Positions 35,263 through 43,939 of a stretch of 64,000 bases of DNA are shown piece after piece. Each line of letters opens with the position of its first letter. The stretch's first letter is position 1. Below the pieces are notes generated by a model. The model saw only the letters and a list, made by a program, of their open reading frames with translations, was not told the DNA's origin and ran no database searches. Made by a program: the position numbers and the translations under genes. The stretch is from an uncultured Ardenticatenia bacterium. GTDB lineage: Bacteria; Chloroflexota; Anaerolineae; 4572-78; NAK82. The stretch spans positions 38,651 through 102,650 of the forward strand of contig CAKZLO010000013.1 of assembly GCA_937127125.1 (NCBI GenBank), in the 5' to 3' direction.

Positions 35263-36840
35263 CTAACCGAAAGGCAGAATATGGCGTGCAAAATGTTGCT
35301 CCAATGCTTCGTAATACAAGTTCTCGTGATCCTGCAACGCCTCCAGCAAACGACCACGGAAACGATATTCTCCTTCGTGAGTCGCCTGTTTCGCCGTGAG
35401 CACAGAGCCGAAAGTAACGTGCAACACCTGGCGGCCGTCGAAGCTATCTAGAACGTTCTGGAGCTCCCGATCGTTTAGATGCTGTACCACAGTGGAAATC
35501 TTGTGAACATCCGCGGATACGTGGTAAGAAAGACGGTCTCTCTCGTAGCGTTCCAATGCGAAGGCAAGTATCTCACGGAATAAGGCAGGTTGTACGCGTG
35601 CGACGGTACGCAGTGCCTCCAGGTAGCTGGTGCCTGCAGTCTTGAGATGTACTAGGTCACCGGCCACGCGCGCGGCAGCAGAATACAGCGCAAACTTGTC
35701 CGACCCGGAGTGGAAGCTGATCTTGTAAGGCCCCAGAGCACGCGCGATAGCGACGTGGACGCGCAACTGCTCTTCAAACGCTGCCACGTCGCCGATGTAG
35801 TCCACCCCTTTCTCGAAACGCCCCACAAAACGCGGCGCCAGACTCACAATCTGCACTCCCAGCCGTTTGAGCTCATTGGCGACGAAGAAGTGTTCCGCTG
35901 GCGAAGTGGGCGTCGCCGTCTCGTCCACCGATACTTCCACTTCATACGGCTGGTTGGTGCCACCTGACTGGCCAGCCAGGTGTTGATACAGCTGCACAGT
36001 GTGTATCACGGCACGACCATACTTGGCAGCAGCTCGGAGCAGAGTGCCCTCGTCAAACGTGATAGCAAAGTTGCCAACATCCAGCACCCGATCCAGATAC
36101 CGACGTCGCACATCAGCCCAGGAAGTCTCTATCTCGTCCCAAGGCAGCTCTTCAACTTTGGCGCGCAAGGCACCTACATCTTCCTCATCCGCTCGGTCGT
36201 CCACGTAATCCCCTGGGTCAAAGGTGTAAAGGACAAAACCTGCTTCGATGCAACGTTCGATATCCTCAGTTGTTTTCAGGTGGTCCGCGTCAGCGCCATA
36301 TCCCTCCCGCCAGCCCTCCTGAAAGACGCCCCACATGGCATCGTCCAGAACTTCTTGGGGCGTGCGACCAGTGCGCGCCATCTCACGAATAGACTGTTGG
36401 GCAAAGGCGGGATACATCGTACCGCGCCGCACTGCTCGCACATGCCCAGGCGTGGCGACACCCAGCCGATCTCCGCATCCGATGGACTTACGTAACCCTA
36501 CTGGCTGAGGCTTCAGGAAGGGGAGATGTTCCCGCAACGCGTGCGCGTTGGCAGCACTGGCAGGGCAAACCTGCAAAGATGCAGAAACACCATCGATCTC
36601 GATGGAAGAGGTCTCCCCGGTGAATCCAGGCAGCGGATTGCCAACTCCAACAATGCACAGATAACGCGCGCTACCACGTTTACCGAGAAAGTAGATCGTC
36701 CTGTTCTGAGTGACAATGGAACGCGCATAGATCGCCATGCCGGCAACACGCTCCAGCTCAATGGCCAGAGCCTCCGCCTGAACAGGTGGCAAAGGAGCCA
36801 CCGGTTCCGTGGCGCTGAGTTGTTCTCCCAAGAATGACAT
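35263..36840 (-). CDS. uxaE: Tagaturonate epimerase
   Basis: A 525-residue protein matching the UxaE family, first described from Thermotoga, which converts D-tagaturonate to D-fructuronate and so links galacturonate catabolism to the fructuronate branch. Family-typical segments are GCGDRLGVATPGH near 140, GADADHLKT near 203, FDPGDYVDD near 227 and KISFHSGSDKFALY near 375. Slightly longer than Thermotoga UxaE. The start ATG lies 5 nt after the pfk stop; AGGGG overlaps the pfk end. Its presence with an SDR mannonate/fructuronate reductase (41910-42746) is the strongest evidence that the operon is for hexuronates. Confidence 0.85.
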   Translation of the reverse strand: MSFLGEQLSATEPVAPLPPVQAEALAIELERVAGMAIYARSIVTQNRTIYFLGKRGSARYLCIVGVGNPLPGFTGETSSIEIDGVSASLQVCPASAANAHALREHLPFLKPQPVGLRKSIGCGDRLGVATPGHVRAVRRGTMYPAFAQQSIREMARTGRTPQEVLDDAMWGVFQEGWREGYGADADHLKTTEDIERCIEAGFVLYTFDPGDYVDDRADEEDVGALRAKVEELPWDEIETSWADVRRRYLDRVLDVGNFAITFDEGTLLRAAAKYGRAVIHTVQLYQHLAGQSGGTNQPYEVEVSVDETATPTSPAEHFFVANELKRLGVQIVSLAPRFVGRFEKGVDYIGDVAAFEEQLRVHVAIARALGPYKISFHSGSDKFALYSAAARVAGDLVHLKTAGTSYLEALRTVARVQPALFREILAFALERYERDRLSYHVSADVHKISTVVQHLNDRELQNVLDSFDGRQVLHVTFGSVLTAKQATHEGEYRFRGRLLEALQDHENLYYEALEQHFARHILPFG

Positions 36841-36845
36841 TCGAG

Positions 36846-38138
36846 CTAACCCCTATACGCTTGGGGCACGTAGGCCGGCAACTTCTGTTCTGCCATCACA
36901 CGTTCGAGTCGGGCGAATCGTTGCAAACCGTTAACAAGCGGCACGGTCGGCCAGTTATCGCCGATGAGAGGGCGCGCATAAGCCACAAATTCGTCTGTGA
37001 CATCTATGCGACTCTCTGCGATCCACTGGCGAGGGAACTTGCGCTCCGAATTGGCAACCAGCTCAAGGGGTACCTTGTCGTAGCGCACGCGATAGATGGG
37101 GCCAGGTTCTCGCAACAAGGTGCTCATATAACCCGAGCCGTCTTCAACGGCAATCTGCACTGCTTTCTGTCCCAGCTTGTATGCTTCTTCTATGTCTACT
37201 GTGGAAGCATAAATCATGTTGTGACGCTGGTCTGTGCCTGGAACGTTGCCTCGTGCCGCGCCCCGCGCTGCCAGACCGACTTGGTTAAGATAGTTGACAA
37301 CCACCTGCTCCACCGTCGTCTCGCTGGAGGAGAACTGGGTATGCCCAAACGCATCCTTACGCTCACCAATTGAGCCGACGTCAAAACCTTCACTCACCAC
37401 AACGATGCAACGCTTGCTCCGCTTCAACTCGTCGTTTACCAAGTCGGCCATCTGCTCCAGCGTTAAGCCACTTTCGGGCAGATAGATCTGCAATGGCATC
37501 TGGCGTTGTGGATCCGCCAGGCGCGCAGCTGCTGGGATGAAGCCGATCTTGCGCCCCATCGCCTGGAGCACCAGCACAGGGTCGGCCGGATACGAGCCAG
37601 CGTTCTCCTCGTTGGCCCCCTGAACGGTCAATGCCCAGTAACGTGCTACGCTCCCGTATCCGGGGGTGTGGTCAATCAGTTTGAACTCACTATCACCTAC
37701 ATCGTTGTCGATGGTTTTCGGACCCCCTACAGCGACCAGATCCAGCCCCCGTTCATGAGCCAGCTTGGCCACCTTGTAGGCAGTGTCCATCGAGTCGTTG
37801 CCGCCAATATAGAAGAAATATCCTACCTCATGGGCTTTGAAGACCTCGACGATGCGCTCAAAGTCCTCCTGCTGTGTCGCCTTGAGCTTATAGCGACAAG
37901 TACCAATGCTCCCTGCTGCTGGGGTTACGCTCAAGAGGGCGATTTCTTCATCTCGTTGCGCGGAGAGATTCAACAGTTCCTCTGTGAGCACCCCCTCGAT
38001 ACCGTGCGATCCAGCGTAAACCGTTCCAAAGTGGCTCGGCATCGCCTTGCACATCTCGACGATTCCGCGCAGCGTGCTGTTGATGACAGGAGTTGGCCCG
38101 CCAGATTGGGCCACTACAACGTTCTTCATCCTGGCCAT
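36846..38138 (-). CDS. 6-Phosphofructokinase, pyrophosphate-type signature
   Basis: A 430-residue PfkA-superfamily kinase. At the donor-discriminating position the motif is GGNDS (Asp115 where ATP-PFKs have Gly), and PKTIDND (Lys141 where ATP enzymes have Gly), both hallmarks of PPi-dependent PFK. The N-terminal QSGGPTPVIN is the phosphate-donor loop. PPi-PFK is reversible and can serve glycolysis and gluconeogenesis. The start at 38138 has GGGGAG 8 nt upstream and lies 17 nt after the gnd stop; a reading starting 22 codons earlier would overlap gnd. Fifth enzyme gene of the LacI-headed operon. Confidence 0.92.
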   Translation of the reverse strand: MARMKNVVVAQSGGPTPVINSTLRGIVEMCKAMPSHFGTVYAGSHGIEGVLTEELLNLSAQRDEEIALLSVTPAAGSIGTCRYKLKATQQEDFERIVEVFKAHEVGYFFYIGGNDSMDTAYKVAKLAHERGLDLVAVGGPKTIDNDVGDSEFKLIDHTPGYGSVARYWALTVQGANEENAGSYPADPVLVLQAMGRKIGFIPAAARLADPQRQMPLQIYLPESGLTLEQMADLVNDELKRSKRCIVVVSEGFDVGSIGERKDAFGHTQFSSSETTVEQVVVNYLNQVGLAARGAARGNVPGTDQRHNMIYASTVDIEEAYKLGQKAVQIAVEDGSGYMSTLLREPGPIYRVRYDKVPLELVANSERKFPRQWIAESRIDVTDEFVAYARPLIGDNWPTVPLVNGLQRFARLERVMAEQKLPAYVPQAYRG

Positions 38139-38155
38139 AGCGTTTCTCCCCATTC

Positions 38156-39610
38156 CTAAACGTTGTACGTGCCTGCCGTGACACCGCCACCGTGCCCGGT
38201 CCAATCCGTGTGGAAGAACTCACCACGCGGCCGATCAACGCGCTCATAGGTATGCGCGCCGAAGTAATCGCGCTGCGCCTGCAACAGGTTGGCTGGCAAC
38301 CAGGCACGGCGATAACCATCATAGAACGCCAACGCGCTGGACATTGCTGGCACTGGGATGCCCATTTCGACCGCGCGCGCTACCACACGCCGCCAAGATG
38401 GTTGAGCAGACTCGACGGCCTCCTTGAAGTAATCGTCTAGGAGCAAATTGCTGAGTTCGGGATTGCGATCAAACGCCTCTTTGATCTTGCCCAAGAAGAC
38501 GGAGCGGATAATGCAGCCGCCGCGCCACATCAGTGCGATGCCACCATAATTCAGATTCCAGTTGTATTCTCCCGCGGCTGCTCGCATCAGCATATAGCCT
38601 TGCGTATAGGAGATAATCTTCGAGGCATACAGCGCCTCGCGAATGTCGTGCACGAAAGCCTCACGATTATCATCGTAACGACCAAATGGCCCATTCAGTA
38701 CTTGGGAAGCTCTGACACGCTCTTCTTTGAGTGCCGAAAGACATCGTGCGAACACGGCTTCACCGATGAGTGTCAGAGGCACTCCGGTGTCCAGCGCGGA
38801 GATAACTGTCCACTTGCCTGTGCCCTTCTGGCCTGCTGCATCGAGGATTTTGTCCACTAAAGGTTGTCCATCTGTATCCTTGAAGGCCAGAATATCACGG
38901 GTAATCTGGATCAGATACGAGTCGAGCTTGCCCCGATTCCACTCAGCGAACACATGATGCATCTCATCAGCGCTCATGTTCAAGCCTTCCTTCATCAAGT
39001 GATAGGCTTCACCGATGAGCTGCATGTCACCATATTCGATCCCATTGTGCACCATTTTCACAAAGTGTCCGGCACCGTTCTCGCCGACCCAATCGCAACA
39101 GGGAGTTCCATCATCGACCTTGGCAGCTATCGCCTGGAAGATGGGTTTCACATGCGGCCACGCTGCCGGCGATCCACCGGGCATAATGGACGGACCGTGG
39201 CGTGCACCTTCCTCGCCACCGGAGATGCCAGTGCCAATATAGAGCAACCCTTTGGATTCCACGTAAGCGGTGCGTCGGATGGTATCCTGAAAGTTTGAGT
39301 TGCCTCCATCAATGATAATGTCTCCCGGTTCCAGGAGGGGGATCATCTGCTCGATGAAGTCATCCACTGCTTGACCTGCCTTGACAAGCAGCATCACCCG
39401 CCGTGGCTTTTTCAGCGCACCCACCAGCTCTTCAAGAGAATGGGTGCCGATGACCTTACGACCTTTTGCGCTACCATTGATAAACTCGTCCACCTTCGAA
39501 ACAGTGCGATTATAGACTGCCACTGTGTAGCCGTGGTCGTCCATGTTTAGGACCAAGTTTTGTCCCATCACTGCGAGTCCGATCAAACCGATATCTGCCT
39601 GTGCCCTCAT
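38156..39610 (-). CDS. gnd: 6-Phosphogluconate dehydrogenase (decarboxylating)
   Basis: A 484-residue enzyme of the long homodimeric type, oxidising 6-phosphogluconate to ribulose-5-phosphate and CO2. The cofactor motif [16 protein letters not shown] is at the N-terminus with R33-like NADP contacts (YNRTVSK). The catalytic region has [16 protein letters not shown] and [16 protein letters not shown], with Lys and Glu in place. The start was set at the ATG at 39610 because AGGAGG would be too close to the alternative ATG at 39619. Its location inside a hexuronate operon, without zwf or 6-phosphogluconolactonase, is unusual and suggests 6-phosphogluconate arrives by another route. Confidence 0.96.
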   Translation of the reverse strand: MRAQADIGLIGLAVMGQNLVLNMDDHGYTVAVYNRTVSKVDEFINGSAKGRKVIGTHSLEELVGALKKPRRVMLLVKAGQAVDDFIEQMIPLLEPGDIIIDGGNSNFQDTIRRTAYVESKGLLYIGTGISGGEEGARHGPSIMPGGSPAAWPHVKPIFQAIAAKVDDGTPCCDWVGENGAGHFVKMVHNGIEYGDMQLIGEAYHLMKEGLNMSADEMHHVFAEWNRGKLDSYLIQITRDILAFKDTDGQPLVDKILDAAGQKGTGKWTVISALDTGVPLTLIGEAVFARCLSALKEERVRASQVLNGPFGRYDDNREAFVHDIREALYASKIISYTQGYMLMRAAAGEYNWNLNYGGIALMWRGGCIIRSVFLGKIKEAFDRNPELSNLLLDDYFKEAVESAQPSWRRVVARAVEMGIPVPAMSSALAFYDGYRRAWLPANLLQAQRDYFGAHTYERVDRPRGEFFHTDWTGHGGGVTAGTYNV

Positions 39611-39648
39611 AAGTAGCATTCCTCCTATCTAGTTAGGTACTCTTGACA

Positions 39649-40923
39649 TCAGCCAAATGACTGTTTGGGCCGTACCCGATACAGTAGTTCGCCCGCCTTG
39701 GGGATTACCACAACTCCTTCCTCCTCACGCCCCTGCCACTCGTCCAGGCGAATGGTGTCAGGATCCATATATCCGAGATTTACGCGCTTGCATCGCTCGG
39801 GCGGGATGCGTGTGGCAAGGGTTACTTCAATGCGAGGTCGTTCGATCCCATCTTCATACGTCCCGATCCCACGCAAGTGTGTCGAGTGCGCCAGTACACC
39901 CCACGGGTAGTGTTTGAAGCGATCCCACTGTTTCAGGAAATAGTCGCGTACATGGTAACCGATTTCGTCGATGATGTGCCCGTGTGTGTACGAGATCTCG
40001 TCGATATGTGGTGCGTAGATGACCACTTCGCCTCCATCTGCGACAGCAGGCTCCATTTTGTACATTCCCTTGGCTGCCGTCCAAATGTCATCATACATCT
40101 TTGGCATTACGCTCAGCACACGTCGATATGGGCGCTCAATCCACCGGATGTGCAATCGGCTGGAAAGCTCAGCAGCTGGGGCAAACGCTTCCTCTGGCGT
40201 GCCGATAAACAGTCCTGCTAACGCACCGTCATGAGCACCACCTGCGTGTACCACCATACTGAAGCATAGCTTCGGGCGCTTAATCATGGCAGCAGCCTGA
40301 TCGACCACTGCCCGCACTGGAGTGTAGAGAGTACCGATCACCTCGTAGCTGGTGATAATCGCCCCCAGCCAGTGGGTAAAGTTGATCAGTTCCGGACCAC
40401 TGACCCCGGGGAAGAAATACTTGTTGCCACCCGAAAAACCGATCACCTCATGGGGAAAGGTGGGGCCACACAAGAAGATGTAATCGTACTCCAGCACTAG
40501 CTTGTTGACCCTGACCGGGACATTCATGGAGAATAAACCATTGGTGAGCTCGGCGATGCGTTCTGCTGGGATCATTCCGAGTGTGGCAAAGGTCTCTGGC
40601 CGATCCCAACGATGATTAAAGATGTGCGAAGTGCCAAATACACCATCCGCTACAGGCTGCCCTACCAATCGACTGAGCGCTGCATCATCCATCACTTGAT
40701 GGGTGCCCAATGCGACCAAATAGTCCAGAGCCTTGACCTGCGTTCCGAGTATCTCATGCAACAACCGCACCATCAGTGGGATGGGCGCCGTGCGAGTGCC
40801 ATCTGGGACCACTACAAGGATGCGATGACCCTCTAGTGGCAAGTCCGTCAATGCCTGCGCCATCAGCTGACGCACTTGTTCTTCGGTGAGAAAACTTTCC
40901 TCTTTGCCAGTCCCTACAACCAT
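39649..40923 (-). CDS. LarA-family nickel-pincer hydroxyacid racemase/epimerase
   Basis: A 424-residue homologue of lactate racemase LarA. His158, Lys168 and His184 (in GPTFPHEVIGFSGGNKYFFP and NFTHW) have the same mutual spacing as His174, Lys184 and His200 of Lactobacillus LarA, where the lysine tethers the nickel-pincer nucleotide and His200 binds nickel. DGTRTAP (41-47) and ALGTHQ (71-76) are the other family motifs. The cofactor must come from LarB/C/E encoded elsewhere. The family includes lactate and malate racemases and D-gluconate 2-epimerases (established); the mannonate/hexuronate context here favours gluconate/mannonate 2-epimerase over lactate racemase. That last step is inference. 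Confidence 0.88.
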   Translation of the reverse strand: MVVGTGKEESFLTEEQVRQLMAQALTDLPLEGHRILVVVPDGTRTAPIPLMVRLLHEILGTQVKALDYLVALGTHQVMDDAALSRLVGQPVADGVFGTSHIFNHRWDRPETFATLGMIPAERIAELTNGLFSMNVPVRVNKLVLEYDYIFLCGPTFPHEVIGFSGGNKYFFPGVSGPELINFTHWLGAIITSYEVIGTLYTPVRAVVDQAAAMIKRPKLCFSMVVHAGGAHDGALAGLFIGTPEEAFAPAAELSSRLHIRWIERPYRRVLSVMPKMYDDIWTAAKGMYKMEPAVADGGEVVIYAPHIDEISYTHGHIIDEIGYHVRDYFLKQWDRFKHYPWGVLAHSTHLRGIGTYEDGIERPRIEVTLATRIPPERCKRVNLGYMDPDTIRLDEWQGREEEGVVVIPKAGELLYRVRPKQSFG

Positions 40924-40931
40924 TTAATCAT

Positions 40932-41828
40932 CTACCTCTTCCATGGTGGCACCTCGGGCAGTCGCGCCTCAAACTCGGTAATCAGCTCCTGCTCATATGC
41001 GCCGGCGTAGGTGCCTGTCACAAAGCGACGATAGGCCTCTTTGAAGAAGCGTTCCCACGACTCGTTCTCTGCCCCTGGATTGATTGGATAGAAGAGCGCA
41101 CTATTAGCCTTGGCTGCTTTCAGGTCCCCCGGGGCATCACCAATCACCAAGATATGGTCAGAAGGGTACTTATCGCGAGCGGCCATCGCAAGATGTTGAG
41201 ACTTGCTACCCATCTCTTGTCCGGCGATCACGCGAATGTAGCGATCCAAATTGTGCTCCTGCCACTCGCGCACCAAAGCTTCGGTGGGCGTGGCGCTGAC
41301 AACGATCATATCCGCGTCCTCATACATCATCTCGAGGCTCTCACGCACGTAGGGGAAGGGGGGCACGCCATGCACCATATCGGCAACCGCAGCATTGACC
41401 GCCTCGCTCCACGCCAGACCCTGCTCCAGCTCGGGATGATAATGCTCTTTGAGATATTTCTTTAGTCCATCGTTGCTCAGCGGCAACCCCGATTCAATGA
41501 ATGCGCGCAGCTGTTTCGCCTCTGTGACCGGAATATTGCGCGCGATCACCTCGGGTCGCTCTCGCAGCAAGTCAAAAACCATCACCAGCGCAGGCCAGCG
41601 ATTAATTCCACGCCATTTGGAATACAGGTTTACAAATTCCACTGCTTCGCGCGCATACTTGGATACACCCTGAAGACCCCAATACTTGATCGTGTTGGGG
41701 CAAAAGCACTCCTTATGTTTGATCTCCATCGTATCGAAAGCGCATCCATCTGAATCAATGCCGATAAAGAATTTGCGACGAGCTTTAAGTTCGACAAGAG
41801 GACGTGCTGCATCAGGATACTCTGCCAT
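40932..41828 (-). CDS. HAD-superfamily hydrolase of the hexuronate operon
   Basis: A 298-residue haloacid-dehalogenase-fold protein. The nucleophile motif is IDSDGCAFDT (Asp24, Asp26), with DG followed by Cys rather than the more usual Thr/Val. Motif II is VVSATPTEAL, motif III the lysine in GSKSQHL, and motif IV IGDAPGDLKAA. A large helical cap (about 30-165) suggests a C1-capped small-molecule phosphatase. It lies 8 nt upstream of the LarA-like gene, so its substrate is probably a phosphorylated sugar or sugar acid of the same pathway. Such a phosphatase in a catabolic operon is odd, and could act as a relief valve for 6-phosphogluconate. Function not established. Confidence 0.8.
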   Translation of the reverse strand: MAEYPDAARPLVELKARRKFFIGIDSDGCAFDTMEIKHKECFCPNTIKYWGLQGVSKYAREAVEFVNLYSKWRGINRWPALVMVFDLLRERPEVIARNIPVTEAKQLRAFIESGLPLSNDGLKKYLKEHYHPELEQGLAWSEAVNAAVADMVHGVPPFPYVRESLEMMYEDADMIVVSATPTEALVREWQEHNLDRYIRVIAGQEMGSKSQHLAMAARDKYPSDHILVIGDAPGDLKAAKANSALFYPINPGAENESWERFFKEAYRRFVTGTYAGAYEQELITEFEARLPEVPPWKR

Positions 41829-41909
41829 AATCTGTACTCCTTTTGTGGAAAGTGATGATTCTTTCTTGCCCCTCAGTGCTGGCCGATAGCCTTTGTCTAT
41901 TCTCCTGGC

Positions 41910-42746
41910 CTATACCCCACTAAAAGCGGAGAACCCGCCATCAACTGGCACCACGATGCCTGTCACATGCGCTGATGCGGGGGAAAGCAGCCATAACACA
42001 GTGCCCAATAGATCTTCGGGCGTGCCGAAGCGGCCTTGCGGGGTGTGCTCGATGATGGCCTTGCCACGCGCGGTCAGCTCGCCCGTTTCCTGATCGATCA
42101 AGAGATAACGATTCTGCTCGGTGAGCATAAAGCCGGGCGCGATAGCATTCACTCTGATGTTCGGGCTATATTCCTTCGCCATATGTACTGCCAGCCATTG
42201 AGTGAAATTGGTGACGGCGGCTTTGGCTGCCGCATATGCTACGACGCGGGTCAACGGGCGAAAAGCGTTCATGGACGAGACGTTCAAGATGACGCCACGA
42301 CCTTTCTCCGCCATGCGCTGCCCGAAGACCTGGCTTGGGATGATGGTGCCTATCGCGTTCAGATCAAACACGAAGCGCAAATCATCTATGCCGATATCAA
42401 AGAAGCGTTTGTCCGGTCCGGTCGTAGCACGCGGGTTGTTGCCGCCGGCTGCATTGATAAGCATGTCGGGACTGTCACCGAATTCCGAGCGGATGACTTC
42501 GTCCGCTTTGACCAGTGTGTCTCGTTCTAGCACGTTGCCGTACACGACCAATGCACGTCCACTGCACAGGTTTAGCCGTTCTAGGAGACGGTCGGCCAGA
42601 GAAGGGTCGCGGTCCAAAATCACCACGTCAGCTCCCAGACTGGCCAAGGTGCACGCCATCTCGCCTCCTAGGATGCCAGCACCTCCTGTGATGAGAACGA
42701 TGTGGCCTGAGAAATCGTACATTTTGGTGATGTCTGACATGTCCAT
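41910..42746 (-). CDS. SDR oxidoreductase, probable D-mannonate/fructuronate reductase
   Basis: A 278-residue classical short-chain dehydrogenase. TGGAGILG (20-27) binds the cofactor, with an acidic residue after beta-2 (ILDRD) favouring NAD(H). INAAGGNNP is the N-A-G-type strand, and the catalytic residues are Ser158, Tyr171 and Lys175. The GGNNPRATT and FFDIGIDDLRFVFDLN segments resemble the SDR-type UxuB (YjmF) of Bacillus subtilis, which interconverts fructuronate and mannonate. Together with UxaE this supports a hexuronate role. The start is uncertain: ATG 42746 is used; a GTG at 42794 would overlap the lacI stop. Confidence 0.82.
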   Translation of the reverse strand: MDMSDITKMYDFSGHIVLITGGAGILGGEMACTLASLGADVVILDRDPSLADRLLERLNLCSGRALVVYGNVLERDTLVKADEVIRSEFGDSPDMLINAAGGNNPRATTGPDKRFFDIGIDDLRFVFDLNAIGTIIPSQVFGQRMAEKGRGVILNVSSMNAFRPLTRVVAYAAAKAAVTNFTQWLAVHMAKEYSPNIRVNAIAPGFMLTEQNRYLLIDQETGELTARGKAIIEHTPQGRFGTPEDLLGTVLWLLSPASAHVTGIVVPVDGGFSAFSGV

Positions 42747-42780
42747 AAGATGTATTTCTCTTCTTACTTGAGAGTTGCTG

Positions 42781-43779
42781 TCATGTTGACTCACGAATGA
42801 TTAATTCGACCCCTATCTCAACAGCCGGAGGACATTGCATAGGATCCTCCATCAGGGCCAGCAAGCATTGCGCTGCCCGGTAACCCACCTCATACTTGTT
42901 AACCCGAATGGTGGTCAGCCCCGGGTGGACCAGCTCCGCAATCCAGATATCGTCAAAACCGACCACAGCTCGTTCGTCGGGTACACGGTATCCCGACTCT
43001 ATGTATGCCTGTACTGCACCCAACGCCATCACGTCATTGTAAGCGAACAGCGCTGTTATTTCGGGATGATGGTACAGCAGCTGCTCAGCACCCTCACGGC
43101 CACCGTCCAAAGTGGGTGGTCCAGGCACGATGCAGCTGTCCTGAAGGGGCAACTGATGTTGTTCTATGGCAGCTCGGAAGCCACCCACCCGCTGGATACT
43201 GCTAGGCGAAGCAAGCGGTCCAGCGAGCATACCAATGTGACGATGGCCACGATTTATCAAGTGCTCAACCGCCAGTCGGGCGCCGGCATAATTGTCCACC
43301 AATACCATTCCCACGCCAGGATGTCCAATGCGACGATTAAGCACGACCAAGGGACGATAGCTTTCTGCGAACGTGGTCAAGTCAGAATCGTCGATGCGTG
43401 AGCCGAACAGCAGAATGCCATCCACTGGCTGAGAGGCCAACGAATAGAGAATCTGGTGCTCGCGCTCGGCACTCTCATCCGTGTTATACAGGAACACATT
43501 ATACTCTGCAGCACGTGCAGCATCTTGCACCCCGCGCGCCACTTCGGGAAAGAAAGGGTTCGTGATGTCGGGCACCACCAAACCGATTGTATGGGTGCGC
43601 TGGGTGGCCAACCCGCGCGCCACCCAGCTGGGGCGATAGCCCAGCTGCTGCACAGCATTCATAACGCGCTCCAAAGTGATGGGACTGATCTCGCGCTTGT
43701 TATTAATAGCGCGTGAGACGGTCTGGCGTGAGACCCCAGCCGCGCGCGCGACATCCTCGATGGTGACCCTTCGCCCCAT
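42781..43779 (-). CDS. LacI/GalR-family regulator
   Basis: A 332-residue repressor or activator. The N-terminal LacI helix-turn-helix VTIEDVARAAGVSRQTVSRAIN is followed by the hinge helix and a periplasmic-binding-protein-like sugar domain (about 62-332; starts HTIGLVVPDITNPFF). The start at 43779 was chosen because AAAGG lies 8 nt upstream and the HTH normally begins within the first few residues; two earlier in-frame ATGs are less well placed. It is the first gene of the minus-strand hexuronate block and carries its own operator at 43810-43825. The effector is likely a uronate or aldonate. Confidence 0.93.
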   Translation of the reverse strand: MGRRVTIEDVARAAGVSRQTVSRAINNKREISPITLERVMNAVQQLGYRPSWVARGLATQRTHTIGLVVPDITNPFFPEVARGVQDAARAAEYNVFLYNTDESAEREHQILYSLASQPVDGILLFGSRIDDSDLTTFAESYRPLVVLNRRIGHPGVGMVLVDNYAGARLAVEHLINRGHRHIGMLAGPLASPSSIQRVGGFRAAIEQHQLPLQDSCIVPGPPTLDGGREGAEQLLYHHPEITALFAYNDVMALGAVQAYIESGYRVPDERAVVGFDDIWIAELVHPGLTTIRVNKYEVGYRAAQCLLALMEDPMQCPPAVEIGVELIIREST

Positions 43780-43809
43780 AAGCAAAGCCTTTGGCATACA
43801 ACCCAATTT

Positions 43810-43856
43810 CCGTGAGCGCTCACGGTCATTGTACACTAAGGCTTCAGAAATGTCAA
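43810..43856 (-). promoter_or_regulatory. Consensus promoter with a perfect LacI-type operator
   Basis: Minus-strand TTGACA (43856-43851), exactly 17 bp, TACAAT (43833-43828). Just downstream, at the start of transcription, is the perfect 16-bp palindrome CCGTGAGCGCTCACGG (43810-43825), centred on CG as in LacI-family operators. Binding would block initiation of lacI and, by read-through, of the closely spaced genes down to 34126. Confidence 0.85.
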
Positions 43857-43939
43857 CCCGTGTTTGCCACAGCCATTCCAGCGAAGACCGATTGCTCCGA
43901 CGTCAGAAGCGAGCCCCTTGCACTTTTCAGCTTCCGCGT

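Noticed and set aside
39649..40923. Plain lactate racemase call
   Set aside because: LarA family is certain, but the operon holds no lactate genes and is dominated by sugar-acid enzymes, so a lactate-specific name is not justified.
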